This document shows positions 1 to 8,577 of a stretch of 64,000 nt of DNA, piece after piece. Position 1 is the stretch's first letter, and the number at the start of each line of letters is the position of its first letter. Under the pieces are notes generated by a model. It made no database searches. It was not told the origin of the DNA and saw only the letters and a list, made by a program, of their open reading frames with translations. Source of the DNA: Halomontanus rarus (GTDB lineage Archaea > Halobacteriota > Halobacteria > Halobacteriales > Natrialbaceae); the NCBI RefSeq assembly GCF_029338335.1, contig NZ_CP119796.1. One strand, written 5' to 3'. A program made the position numbers and the translations under genes.

Positions 1-362
1 TCGAACGTATTCGGCGGCTCCGGATACGGCTCGACGCCCACGCTCCGGAACTCGTCGACCTCACCGTTCTGCTTCTCCAATTCGAACGTCTCACACACGT
101 TCCCGGTAGGCTCCGGCCGATCCGCGTTCGCACAGTCGCGGTGGCCGGCGATCGAGTCCGGGTCGGAATCCGCCGGCCCGCTGGTAATATCGCCGGTCCA
201 CTCTGCTTTCGACGTACAGCCCGAGACAGTGTTCTCGTCGGTAGTATTCTCGTCGTCCAGGTCGGTGCTATTCTCATCCCGTGGGTCGAGATCGGCGATG
301 CAGCCGCCTGTTCCAAGGAAAGTGCTTGCGGCACTCGCAGCGAGAATTTCCCGACGATTCAT
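1..362 (-). CDS. Tat-type lipoprotein, hypothetical (3' end outside window)
   Basis: An open frame runs leftward from an ATG at 362 and leaves the window still open, so about 120 residues are visible. The N-terminus MNRREILAASAAS has a twin-arginine pair at residues 3-4, followed by a short hydrophobic stretch and a lipobox ending in Cys-21 (TGGC). After it comes an Asp/Glu/Thr-rich linker typical of surface-anchored haloarchaeal lipoproteins. Cysteines recur further on (in SGC, DCAN and NVCE), suggesting disulfides outside the cell. I do not recognise the mature domain. Probable export by Tat and lipid anchoring are inferred from the signal alone. Confidence 0.75.
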   Translation of the reverse strand, partial: MNRREILAASAASTFLGTGGCIADLDPRDENSTDLDDENTTDENTVSGCTSKAEWTGDITSGPADSDPDSIAGHRDCANADRPEPTGNVCETFELEKQNGEVDEFRSVGVEPYPEPPNTF

Positions 363-538
363 ACTGTATTACCTGTCAGTACGACAAAAACACATAAATA
401 GCTACTCTACCCTCAAAGAGTGATTTGAGCAACCGTTATTCGTTACCTCTAGTACCTGTACGAAGCAGTTGTCTCGAGGCTAGTCGTCAGAAAGAAAGAA
501 ACACGGAGTCGACCGAGCCGAAACGGAGACGACAACGC

Positions 539-874
539 TCACTCCCGGCGCTGTGTCCCCTCAGACTCCGACTCCGAGGTGCCGTACCGTTCCTCGAGTC
601 GATCGAGATACCCCAGACAGAACGCCGTTCGATCGGACTCACCGTCGCGGTCGCCGCCGTCGACCTCGGCTTCGACGTCGACGAGTAGCGCCTCGAGTCC
701 GTGTCGCGAGTGTCGCGACAGGTCGCCGTCGCAGGGTTTACAGAGGTACTCGAATTCCTTGTCGTCCCGATCCCAACGGTCGCCGTACTTGTCGTATTCG
801 CGGGCCTCGCTACGAGGGAGCGTCTCGCCGCAGGCGATACAGGTCACCCTCGCCTCCCGCCAGGAGGGCCACAT
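539..874 (-). CDS. haloarchaeal zinc-ribbon protein (DUF7562-like)
   Basis: The start MWPSWREARVTC at 874 is preferred over an upstream frame extension to 913, because the conserved part begins there. The protein is about 111 residues. It has a CxxC pair (CIACGE) near the N-terminus and a second CxxC (CKPCDG) about 35 residues later, a likely zinc ribbon. A charged helical region and an acidic Ser/Glu-rich tail follow. It resembles a family of small zinc-finger proteins restricted to haloarchaea (DUF7562 from memory). The function is unknown; nucleic-acid or protein binding is a guess from the zinc ribbon. It is transcribed divergently from the PUA-domain gene. Confidence 0.7.
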   Translation of the reverse strand: MWPSWREARVTCIACGETLPRSEAREYDKYGDRWDRDDKEFEYLCKPCDGDLSRHSRHGLEALLVDVEAEVDGGDRDGESDRTAFCLGYLDRLEERYGTSESESEGTQRRE

Positions 875-979
875 ACGAGCACTGTCGTCGTGAGAGTACT
901 TAGCGATTAGCACACTCGAGTTGATCTATCTGTCCGAGAGAACGGTCGATTTAAGCGACGACCGGACGTTGTGCCGGAC

Positions 980-1459
980 ATGCAGGTCAAGTCTCGACAC
1001 CACCTTCGAAGCGACGACGTGGCCGACCTCGAGAACGCGATGGCGGACAAACTCGGCGTCGACCTCGACAGCGACACCTACGAGCGCGTCGAGTTCGAGG
1101 AGACCGACCGCGAGGTCGTCCTGATCGACGGTGAACCGCGCGTGGCCGCCTTCGACGACGAACTGTTCCTGACCGTCCGCGGGGCGAACGTCTACGATCC
1201 CGACCAGCGCGTGGTCGTCGTCGACTCGGGTGCCGTCTCGTTCGTCAGCGACGGCGCGGACGTCATGCGACCGGGGATCACGACGGTCGAGGGCGACGTC
1301 TCCGAGGGCGATCTCGTCGTCATCGCCGAGGAGGCCCACGGAAAGGTTCTCGCCGTCGGCCGCGCTCGAGTCGACGGCTCGGAGATGGTCGGCAGCGAGG
1401 GGAAGGTCGTCGACTCGCTGCACTACGTCGGCGACGAACTGTACGACTTTACGGGCTGA
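980..1459 (+). CDS. PUA-domain RNA-binding protein (MCT-1/Tma20-like)
   Basis: The chosen start is the ATG at 980 (MQVKSRHHLRSDD); a GTG lies three codons upstream at 971. The protein is 159 residues. The N-terminal half resembles the pre-PUA domain of archaeal and eukaryotic MCT-1/Tma20 proteins, and the C-terminal half is a PUA fold (VRGANVYDPD, then VMRPGITTVEGDVSEGDLV and VGRARVDGSEM). In eukaryotes such proteins act with the ribosome in re-initiation and recycling; in archaea the role is presumed ribosome- or RNA-related. The family call is secure and the cellular function is inference. It stands alone, facing the DUF1028 gene across a repeat-rich gap. Confidence 0.85.
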   Translation: MQVKSRHHLRSDDVADLENAMADKLGVDLDSDTYERVEFEETDREVVLIDGEPRVAAFDDELFLTVRGANVYDPDQRVVVVDSGAVSFVSDGADVMRPGITTVEGDVSEGDLVVIAEEAHGKVLAVGRARVDGSEMVGSEGKVVDSLHYVGDELYDFTG

Positions 1460-1530
1460 TCGTCCGCGTTCGACTCGACGGGCCCAGCGGATGTGGTTCC
1501 GATCCCGGTCGGTCTATGGCGACCCCCAAA

Positions 1531-1620
1531 CGCGAACCTGAACCCGACCCCGACCCCGAACCCGAACCTGAACCCGAACCCGAACGCGAATGCGAACCTG
1601 AACCCGACCCCGAACCCGAC
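1531..1620. repeat. hexanucleotide-periodic tract, about 15 units
   Basis: A tract built almost entirely of GAACCC/GACCCC/GAACCT/GAACGC-type hexamers fills the gap between two convergent genes. On the plus strand it would read as alternating Pro and Glu or Asp, but no conserved coding frame includes it. It ends three bases before the stop codon of the DUF1028 gene. Confidence 0.9.
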
Positions 1621-1623
1621 TCC

Positions 1624-2373
1624 TCAGTTCTCCTCTACCTCGGACGCCTCCCCCTCGCGCCGGTCGGCCTCGTACGATTCCTCGTAGCGCTCCATCGCCG
1701 CCTCGTACCCCTCTTGGGCGAGGTCGTACGTCTCCCGAAGATCGGCGATCGGGGTCTCCGTCGCGTCGACCCTGAGGTCGTTGTACGAGGGGTCCAGTGG
1801 GTGCTCCTCGGTCGTCCGAACGACGACGGCCGCACTCTGGACCGACAGCTCCTCACGCTTGTCGCCGCCTTCGGCCTGGCCCGCGGCGAGCGCGTCGATC
1901 AACCGCTTCGAGAGCGGCTCCGACCGGTCGCTCGAGTCGTAGCTGTCGGCGACCTCCTCGAGCACCGACTCGCCGGTCAGCAGGTTCCCCGCGACGGTGT
2001 AGCCGTCGCCCTCGAGGTGGCCGTACCAGTCGCCACACCCCTCGCCGGAGAAGACGAAGGTGCCGTCGGCGTCGACGCCGTGAAGCTGGCGTCTGGGAGC
2101 GTTGTGGTCGGCGTTCAACAGCGCCTCGAGAGCGTCGTCGACGGCGAGTCCGTCGTCGATGTACTCGATGCCGCGGCGGCCGAGCTCGACGTTGACGAGA
2201 CTCTGCGTGGCGACGGCACCGCGTTCGCTGGCGAACGGACAGAGCGTGCCGACGCCGGGCAGGCGGGTCGTGACGGCGACGCCGAAGCGGTCGTGGTGGT
2301 CGGGCTCGCGTTCATCGTCGCCATCGTCGGCTTCGTCCGCGACGGACTCGTGGACGCAAATGCTGAACGTCAT
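1624..2373 (-). CDS. DUF1028 family protein (predicted Ntn-hydrolase-like)
   Basis: 249 residues from an ATG at 2373. The layout MTFSICVHES, then FGVAVTTRLPGVGTLCPFA, GAVATQS, GRRGIEYIDDGL, LNADHNAPRRQLHGVDADG and GYTVAGNLLTGESVLEEVADSY matches DUF1028, a family structurally predicted to be N-terminal-nucleophile hydrolases. An acidic insertion (residues about 12-28) after the first strand is unlike bacterial members. The C-terminal part is a charged helix. The substrate is unknown. The gene is convergent with the PUA gene, and its 3' end abuts the hexanucleotide tract. Confidence 0.85.
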   Translation of the reverse strand: MTFSICVHESVADEADDGDDEREPDHHDRFGVAVTTRLPGVGTLCPFASERGAVATQSLVNVELGRRGIEYIDDGLAVDDALEALLNADHNAPRRQLHGVDADGTFVFSGEGCGDWYGHLEGDGYTVAGNLLTGESVLEEVADSYDSSDRSEPLSKRLIDALAAGQAEGGDKREELSVQSAAVVVRTTEEHPLDPSYNDLRVDATETPIADLRETYDLAQEGYEAAMERYEESYEADRREGEASEVEEN

Positions 2374-2528
2374 GTCTCTCGGATCGCCCCGTCGGTCAAT
2401 AAGTGTCCGCGTCGGAGCCGCTCGAGTCGGTGACCGGAGAACCAGTTCACGGAACGTCGGCCGGACATCGACGACTGGCTGACCGTCTGACGTAAGAACT
2501 ATACTGGCGGCGAGGGTGTCCCTTTTCT

Positions 2529-2885
2529 ATGGGAATCATGAGCAAAATTCTCGGCGGGAGCCAGTCTCGAAGCGCCGAGGATTACGTCGAACTGAACCTC
2601 GACGACGTCGCAGACGGCGCGAGCGAGGCGACGATGCAGGTACACATCGCGGAAGTCGACGGTCAGGCGGCGGCCATCGACATCAAAGACGCCGTCTACG
2701 ACGGCGACATCGTCATCGCGGACATCACCCGCCTGCGCACCAAAGACAGTACCGTCGAACACATCGTCGACGAACTCCGCCAGGTCGCCCAGGAGGTCGA
2801 CGGCGACATCGTCCAGAAAGGCGACGACCAGATTATCATCACGCCAACCGGCGTCCGCATCGGCCGAGAGAAACTCGGGCGATAA
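2529..2885 (+). CDS. sepF: cell division protein SepF (archaeal type)
   Basis: 118 residues, MGIMSKILGGSQSRSAEDYVELNLDDV at the N-terminus. This carries the short amphipathic membrane-targeting helix (MSKILGG) and linker seen in archaeal SepF, followed by the compact SepF (DUF552) domain (HIAEVDGQAAAIDIKDAVYDGDIVIADI to IIITPTGVRIGREK). In haloarchaea SepF is the membrane anchor that tethers FtsZ2 at midcell and is essential. The whole gene length matches the family. It is monocistronic here, and a hexanucleotide tract lies just downstream. Confidence 0.93.
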   Translation: MGIMSKILGGSQSRSAEDYVELNLDDVADGASEATMQVHIAEVDGQAAAIDIKDAVYDGDIVIADITRLRTKDSTVEHIVDELRQVAQEVDGDIVQKGDDQIIITPTGVRIGREKLGR

Positions 2886-2937
2886 GCGACCGGACCCTCG
2901 TCGTCCGTGTGTCCTTCGAGACGGAGAGAGCCGTCTC

Positions 2938-2997
2938 GAGCGCGAGCGCGGATCCGAATCGAACTCGAAATCGAGCGCGAGCGCGAGCACGAAACTG
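2938..2997. repeat. degenerate hexanucleotide-periodic tract
   Basis: Intergenic sequence between sepF and the GH27 gene made of GAGCGC, GATCCG, AATCGA, ACTCGA and AATCGA-like hexamers. It has the same six-base rhythm as the 1531-1620 tract but a different composition. Confidence 0.7.
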
Positions 2998-3084
2998 GAC
3001 GACTCGAAGCGACCTCCAACGGTCGACGAGCCGCCGAAACGCGTCATCGAAACCGTTTTCCTGTCGCCGCGTTCGCTCACTCTC

Positions 3085-4272
3085 GTGTCAGCAAATAACA
3101 GTCCGCAGGTACGGTCGCCACCAATGGGGTGGAACACCTGGAACGCCTACAGCTGGAACGTCACCGAACTCGACGTTCGCAACGCCGCCGACGCGCTCGT
3201 CGAGACCGGCTTTCGCGACGCCGGCTACGAGTACCTCGTCGTCGACGACTGCTGGATGGCCGAGGAACTCGCCGACGACGGGAGCTTCCGAAATCATCCG
3301 GAGGACTTTCCGGCCGGAATCGCCGACCTCGCCGACTACGTCCACGACCGCGGGCTGAAGTTCGGGATCTACTCCTCTGCGGGAACGGAGACCTGTGCGG
3401 GCCACGAGGCGAGTCTCGGAAACGAGCAGCGACACGCCGAGCAGTTCGCCGAGTGGGGCGTCGACTACCTCAAGTACGACAACTGCGGCGACCACCGCGA
3501 CCGCGACGCGATCGATCGGTACGCCGCGATGGGCGAGGCCCTCGAACGCGTCGACCGCGATGTCGTCTACAGCATCTGCGAGTGGGGCAACAACGAACCT
3601 TGGCGATGGGGTCGAAACGTCGACGGCCACCTCTGGCGGACGACCGGCGACATCCTCGCGAAGTGGAAACGCTCCGAGGACGACGAGTTCGGGCTCGGCG
3701 TCGTCGACATCATCGACGAGATGGACGAGCGGGATATCGCGGGCTACCACGGACCCAACGGCTGGAACGACCCCGACATGCTGCAGGTCGGCAACGGCCC
3801 CGACTCCGCCCAGTCCCAGTCCGAGGGGTTCACCGTCGACCAGCCGTTTCGCGAGGCCGAACAGCGTACGCACTTCAGCTTCTGGTGCCTGTTCGCCGCA
3901 CCGCTGATGGCCGGCAACGACCTCCGCGAACTGGACGAGACGACGCGGGAGATCCTGCTCAACGAGGACGCGATCGCGATCGATCAGGACCCGCTGGGGA
4001 TTCAGGGCACTCGAGACGAGACCGACGGCGACCGCGAGGTCTGGAGCAAGCGCCTCGACGGCGGCGAGTGCGCCGTCATCTTGCTCAACCGCGGCGACGA
4101 ACCGGTCGATATCGAGACGAGCGTCGAGACCGTCGACTTGCACCTGTCCGACGACGTCGGCAGCTACGCGGTGACGGACGTCTGGAACGGCGAGGAGTGG
4201 ACGACCGACGGCTCTCTCGAGGCGACGGTCGACTCCCACGGTGTCGCGTTCTTCCGCGTCGGTGCCGCCTGA
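3085..4272 (+). CDS. glycoside hydrolase family 27, alpha-galactosidase-like
   Basis: 395 residues with a GTG start at 3085. The next ATG (3124) would remove part of the conserved N-terminal PPMGWNTWN strand region, so the GTG is preferred. GH27 hallmarks are present: VVDDCWM (residues 53-58), the nucleophile Asp-132 in YLKYDNCGD, CEWGNNEPWRWG, and the acid/base motif WNDPDM at 228-232. A C-terminal beta domain follows (VWSKRLDGGECAVILLNR). There is no signal peptide, so it is probably cytoplasmic and acts on oligosaccharides after uptake. Alpha-galactosidase is the commonest activity; alpha-N-acetylgalactosaminidase or arabinopyranosidase cannot be excluded. A GH3 enzyme lies 2 kb downstream on the same strand. 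Confidence 0.88.
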   Translation: MSANNSPQVRSPPMGWNTWNAYSWNVTELDVRNAADALVETGFRDAGYEYLVVDDCWMAEELADDGSFRNHPEDFPAGIADLADYVHDRGLKFGIYSSAGTETCAGHEASLGNEQRHAEQFAEWGVDYLKYDNCGDHRDRDAIDRYAAMGEALERVDRDVVYSICEWGNNEPWRWGRNVDGHLWRTTGDILAKWKRSEDDEFGLGVVDIIDEMDERDIAGYHGPNGWNDPDMLQVGNGPDSAQSQSEGFTVDQPFREAEQRTHFSFWCLFAAPLMAGNDLRELDETTREILLNEDAIAIDQDPLGIQGTRDETDGDREVWSKRLDGGECAVILLNRGDEPVDIETSVETVDLHLSDDVGSYAVTDVWNGEEWTTDGSLEATVDSHGVAFFRVGAA

Positions 4273-4406
4273 GCGGGTGCGAGGCGACTTCGACTTCCGT
4301 ACGCTCCGAGAGGACGCTGTGATCCGACGAGTGACGCTCGCGGTCGGACTGTGATCGTCCGCTCCGGGCCGCGTCGAGCTACCGCTTCCACAAGCTATTT
4401 CACTGA

Positions 4407-4446
4407 CTGACCAGTAGGTCAGGGTAACGACTGACCAAACAGTCAG
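4407..4446. promoter_or_regulatory. two tandem palindromic operators (TetR-like) upstream of MATE gene
   Basis: CTGACC-AGTA-GGTCAG at 4407-4422 is a perfect 16-bp inverted repeat. CTGACC-AAAC-AGTCAG at 4431-4446 is a near-perfect copy. The two centres are 24 bp apart and lie 85-125 bp before the MATE start. A TATA-like CTATTT lies at 4395-4400, so a bound repressor would cover the start-site region. The half-site is like those bound by TetR/QacR-type repressors of efflux pumps; the class of regulator is inference. Confidence 0.75.
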
Positions 4447-4529
4447 TATCTACCGACGATGACGACTATCTCTCTCTCGAACGGCCTCCCGAGAACCGAC
4501 GACGAACGGACAGTGAGGGCTGTGGTCGA

Positions 4530-6041
4530 ATGAGTCTCCGCGACCGCGTTCGCTCACTGTTCAAGAGCAGCGACGAGTTCGACCTGACGTCGGGAGGGAT
4601 CGCGAAACCCCTCCTGTACCTCTCCTTTCCGATCGTCGTCACGAACCTCTTCCAGACGGCGTACAACCTCGCGGACACGTTCTGGCTGGGCCAGTACAGC
4701 ACGAACGCGCTTGCCGCGATCAGTTTCGCGTTCCCGATGGTCTTTTTGCTCATCTCGCTCGCGATCGGACTCTCGGTGGCCGGCAGCGTCCTCGTCGCCC
4801 AGCACGTCGGGGCCGAACAGTTTCGCAAGGCCGAGTACGCCGCCTCCCAGACCGTGGCGTTCTCGGTCATCCTCTCCCTCCTGGTCGGTGCGGTCGGCTA
4901 CGTCTTCGCCGGCGAGCTGGTCGCGTTACTCGGTGCGGATCCCGAATACGCGCCACAGGCTGTGAGTTACATGGAGGTCTTCTCGACCGGTCTCGTGTTC
5001 GTCTTCGGCTTCGCCATGTTCATCGCGCTCATGCGCGGCTACGGCGACACCATCACCCCGATGGTCGTCATGTTCGGCTCCGTCGTCCTGAACATCGCCC
5101 TCGACCCGCTCCTCATCTTCGGCTTTCAGGACAACCCGCTGTTCGCCTGGCTCTCGCTGCAGGGACTCGAGGCTACACTTTACGACGCGACCGGCTTCGG
5201 CGGCAGCGGCATCGTCGGTGCGGCTATCGCGACGATCGCCTCGCGGGCAGCGGCGTTCGGCGTCGGTCTCTGGATCATGTTCCGCGGCACGCAAGGCGTG
5301 CGAATCCGACTCGGCCAGATGGTTCCGGACCTCTCGTACGCGCGGACGATGCTCGATATCGGCGTTCCCGCGTCCGTCGAGATGACCGGACGGGCGATCT
5401 CGGTCAACCTGATGCTCATCATCATCGCCATGTTCCCGACGACGATCGTCGCCGCCTACGGGATCGGGACGCGGATCTTCTCCGTCGTGTTCCTCCCGGC
5501 GATCGCGTTCTCCCAGGGTATCGAGACGATGACCGGCCAGAACATCGGCGCCGGGAAACCCGATCGAGCGGCGCGGACGAACGACTACGGCGCTCGCTTC
5601 CTGTTCGTGATTCTGTCGGTCGTCGGCGCCGTTACCGTCCTCGCCGCCCGCCCCATCTCGGCAATCTTCACCACCGATCCCGCCGTCACCGACGCGAGCG
5701 CGACCTTCCTGCGGATCGTCGCCCCGACGTTCGGCTTCATGGGCATCATGCGCGCGTACAACGGCGGCTTCCGGGGCGCCGGGAAGACCCTGATCGCCGC
5801 GGCCATCGCCATCGGCGTTCTCGGCTTCGTTCGCCTCCCCGTCGCCTGGTTCGGCTCGATCGAACTCGGCTCGACCGGGCTCTGGCTCGCGTTCGCCGTC
5901 TCGAACGTCGTCGGCGCCGTCCTCGCGTACCTGTGGTTCAAACGCGGAACCTGGCGCGAGGGCGATCTGACCTCGCGGTCGTCCGAAGAGCGAGGCGAAC
6001 TCGAGAACGCTGCCGGTTCGTCGGCGAGCGGCGACGATTGA
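4530..6041 (+). CDS. MATE family efflux transporter
   Basis: 503 residues from the ATG at 4530. The protein has about twelve hydrophobic membrane segments in two similar halves. The N-terminus DLTSGGIAKPLLYLSFPIVVTNLFQTAYNLADTFWLG and the RAISVNLMLIIIAMF / FSQGIETMTGQNIGAGKPDRA region are typical of MATE (DinF/NorM) antiporters. These export cationic drugs or metabolites against a Na+ or H+ gradient. The C-terminus is a polar Ser/Glu-rich tail. Transcription is probably controlled by a repressor at the twin palindromes upstream; no TetR gene is visible nearby. Confidence 0.93.
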   Translation: MSLRDRVRSLFKSSDEFDLTSGGIAKPLLYLSFPIVVTNLFQTAYNLADTFWLGQYSTNALAAISFAFPMVFLLISLAIGLSVAGSVLVAQHVGAEQFRKAEYAASQTVAFSVILSLLVGAVGYVFAGELVALLGADPEYAPQAVSYMEVFSTGLVFVFGFAMFIALMRGYGDTITPMVVMFGSVVLNIALDPLLIFGFQDNPLFAWLSLQGLEATLYDATGFGGSGIVGAAIATIASRAAAFGVGLWIMFRGTQGVRIRLGQMVPDLSYARTMLDIGVPASVEMTGRAISVNLMLIIIAMFPTTIVAAYGIGTRIFSVVFLPAIAFSQGIETMTGQNIGAGKPDRAARTNDYGARFLFVILSVVGAVTVLAARPISAIFTTDPAVTDASATFLRIVAPTFGFMGIMRAYNGGFRGAGKTLIAAAIAIGVLGFVRLPVAWFGSIELGSTGLWLAFAVSNVVGAVLAYLWFKRGTWREGDLTSRSSEERGELENAAGSSASGDD

Positions 6042-6255
6042 ACACGGACGAGCGTCCGTGCCGCAGCCACGACGACTCGCTCGCCGAAAGCGGACTCTAC
6101 GCCAACCACCGGGTCGTCCAGGCCGGCGAGATGGACGCCGGACGCCGAGTCCACCGAACGCGCGATCGAACGCACCGACGAACGTTCGATCCGTGTCTCG
6201 TGACAGCAAATCACACAAAAAACAGTTCCACCGCGGCGGGGACGTCACAGTCGAC

Positions 6256-8475
6256 ATGACTCCCGGACGGGCGTTCGGCCAGCGCGTAGACCGCGAAGAC
6301 GAACGACGCGTGGACGACATCCTCGAGCGGATGACCGTCGAAGAGAAGATCGGGCAGATCGTCGGTATCGGCGCGCGCGAGGACCTCGAGGGGATGAAAG
6401 ACGAGATCGAAACCCACCACCTCGGCTCGTGTCACTTCGGGGAGACGCCGTACAACACGCCGGCCGAGAAGGCGGCCTTTGCCAACGAGATCCAGCGGGC
6501 GGCCATCGACGCCTCCCGGTTCGACGTCCCGCTGTTCGTCCGCGCGATGGCCGAACACGGCCACGCGGCGGTCGCCGGGAGCACCGTCTTCCCCCAGCAA
6601 CTCGGACTCGCGGCGACCCGCGATCCCGACCTGCTCGAGCGGTGTGCCGAGATCGCCGCGACGGAGATGCGGGCGACGGGCGTCCAGTCGACGAGCAGTC
6701 CTATCGGCGACGTGGCTCGCGACCAGCGGTGGGGCCGGATCGCCGAGACGTTCGGCGAGAGTCCGTTCCTCTGTGCGGCGTCGACGGCGGCGATGGTCCG
6801 GGGGTACCAGGGACGAACCGACGCCGAGCGTGACAGCGGAGACGACCGCGTCCTCGCCGTCACGAAACACTTCCCCGCTTACAGCGAGGGGCTGCGCGGA
6901 CAGGACCAGGCGCCCAACGAGGTGACCGACTACACGCTCCGCCGAATCCACGTTCCCCCGTACGCAGCCGGAATCGACGCCGGAACCGCCGGGATCATGC
7001 CCTGCTACAACTCCATCAACGGCGAACCGGTCCACGGCTCCTCGCGCGTCCTCGAGGACCTCCTTCGAAAGGATCTGGGGTTCGACGGCTTCGTCCTCGC
7101 GGACGCCCGCGGCGCCGAACACCTCCACGGCGGCCACGGCGTCACCGGCTCCCGCGAGGAGTCGATCTGGCAAACGATCCGAGCGGGACTCGACCTCCTC
7201 CCCTTCGGCGGCGGCGAGTACGCCGACCTGCTCGTCGGCCTCGTCGAGGACGGCGAACTCTCGGAGGCGCGCATCGAGGAGAGCGCGCGTCGGATCCTCC
7301 GACTCAAGTTCGCGCTCGACCTGTTCGACAACCCGTTCGTCGACGTCGACGATGCGGTCGAGACGCTCGGACGCAACGCCCACCGCGAGGTCGCGCGCGA
7401 GGCCGCCCGGAAGTCGATGACGCTGCTCGAGAACGACGGCGTCCTCCCGCTCGATCCGGATCTCGAGCGCGTGTTCGTCACCGGTCCCAACGCCGACAGC
7501 CTCGCCCATCAACACGGCGGCTGGGGAACGGTGCGGGACCCCAACCCGCTCGGCGAGACCGTCCTCGAGGGGATCGAAGCCGCCGTCGGCTCGGACACGA
7601 CGGTCACCTACGAGCGCGGGGCGACGCTCAACGAGACGGCGGACGTCGACGCCGCTCGAGCGGGCGCCGCCGACGCCGACGCGGCGATCGTCGTCCTCGG
7701 CGAACCCGACTACGTCCACGAGTTCGTCGCCAGCAGCGCAGAGTACGGCCTCGACGAGTTCCCGAACCGAACGCAACTCGCGCTGCCCGACGCCCAACGA
7801 GAGCTAGTCGAGGCCGTCCACGCGACGGGGACGCCCACCATCGCGGTGCTGGTCACCGGTCGCGTCCTCGCCACGCCGTGGATCGCCGAGCACGTCCCCG
7901 GCGTGTTGATGGCCTACCAGCCGGGCTCGGAGGGAGGGGCCGTCGCGGACGTCCTCTTCGGCGAGTGCGATCCGTCGGGACGGCTCCCGATCTCCGTTCC
8001 CCGCTCGGAAGGCCACGTCCCGCTCCGGTTCAACTACCTCCCCAGCCCGACGGCCGACGATCCGGCGTTCAAGTCGTCCTACGACCCGCTCTACGAGTAC
8101 GGCTACGGACTCAGCTACGCGGACATCGAGTATCGCTCGCTCGACCTCTCGACCGAGGAGGTGGGACCGGACGGACGGATCGACGTCGACGTGACCCTCG
8201 AGAACGTCGGCGACCGCGCCGGAACCGAGCCCGTGGAACTGTTCGCCACCGACGTGCGCAGTTCTCGGGTCACCCCCGTCCGCGAACTCGTCGCGTTCGA
8301 CCGCGCGACCCTCGAGCCCGGCGAGCGAGAGACGGTCGCGTTCACGCTCTCGATCGAATCTCTCGGCGTCGTCGAGGACGACGGCTCGCGAACTGTCGAA
8401 CCCGGAACGTTCGAGATTCGCGTCGACGACTTGCTCGAGTCGTTCGAGGTGACGAGACGGCGGCCGTACCGCTGA
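6256..8475 (+). CDS. glycoside hydrolase family 3, beta-glucosidase-like
   Basis: 739 residues from the ATG at 6256; the open frame extends further upstream, but that part is Arg/Pro-rich shadow sequence. GH3 features are present: the N-terminal barrel domain (ILERMTVEEKIGQI), KHFPAYSEG at about 204, and the nucleophile Asp-283 in FVLADARG. The GH3 C-terminal sandwich domain follows (KSMTLLENDGVLPL; GRLPISVPRSEGHVP; YEYGYGLSY), and then a fibronectin-III-like domain at the end. There is no export signal. It probably releases glucose, xylose or a similar sugar from beta-linked oligosaccharides in the cytoplasm. It lies on the same strand as the GH27 enzyme and the exporter. Confidence 0.92.
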   Translation: MTPGRAFGQRVDREDERRVDDILERMTVEEKIGQIVGIGAREDLEGMKDEIETHHLGSCHFGETPYNTPAEKAAFANEIQRAAIDASRFDVPLFVRAMAEHGHAAVAGSTVFPQQLGLAATRDPDLLERCAEIAATEMRATGVQSTSSPIGDVARDQRWGRIAETFGESPFLCAASTAAMVRGYQGRTDAERDSGDDRVLAVTKHFPAYSEGLRGQDQAPNEVTDYTLRRIHVPPYAAGIDAGTAGIMPCYNSINGEPVHGSSRVLEDLLRKDLGFDGFVLADARGAEHLHGGHGVTGSREESIWQTIRAGLDLLPFGGGEYADLLVGLVEDGELSEARIEESARRILRLKFALDLFDNPFVDVDDAVETLGRNAHREVAREAARKSMTLLENDGVLPLDPDLERVFVTGPNADSLAHQHGGWGTVRDPNPLGETVLEGIEAAVGSDTTVTYERGATLNETADVDAARAGAADADAAIVVLGEPDYVHEFVASSAEYGLDEFPNRTQLALPDAQRELVEAVHATGTPTIAVLVTGRVLATPWIAEHVPGVLMAYQPGSEGGAVADVLFGECDPSGRLPISVPRSEGHVPLRFNYLPSPTADDPAFKSSYDPLYEYGYGLSYADIEYRSLDLSTEEVGPDGRIDVDVTLENVGDRAGTEPVELFATDVRSSRVTPVRELVAFDRATLEPGERETVAFTLSIESLGVVEDDGSRTVEPGTFEIRVDDLLESFEVTRRRPYR

Positions 8476-8541
8476 ACGGCGGCGCGGCGATCGGTTCGCT
8501 CAAAGACGGGGAACCGCCTCTCGCGGAAAATCCGGCGGCGG

Positions 8542-8549
8542 GATTTAAC
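8542..8549 (+). promoter_or_regulatory. TATA box for the Nudix gene
   Basis: GATTTAAC lies about 30 bp upstream of the ATG at 8578, the spacing expected for a leaderless haloarchaeal transcript. Confidence 0.5.
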
Positions 8550-8577
8550 TGCCGAGAGTCCGTGTGAGTAGTTGCCA

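Noticed and set aside
1516..2433. 305-codon plus-strand frame beginning with a Pro-Glu repeat
   Set aside because: It crosses the hexanucleotide tract and then runs opposite the DUF1028 gene; the Pro-Glu repeat alone is not evidence of a protein.
3088..4239. 383-codon minus-strand frame opposite the GH27 gene
   Set aside because: Antisense shadow; the plus strand has clear GH27 catalytic motifs.
6211..7797. 528-codon minus-strand frame opposite the GH3 gene
   Set aside because: Antisense shadow without recognisable domains.
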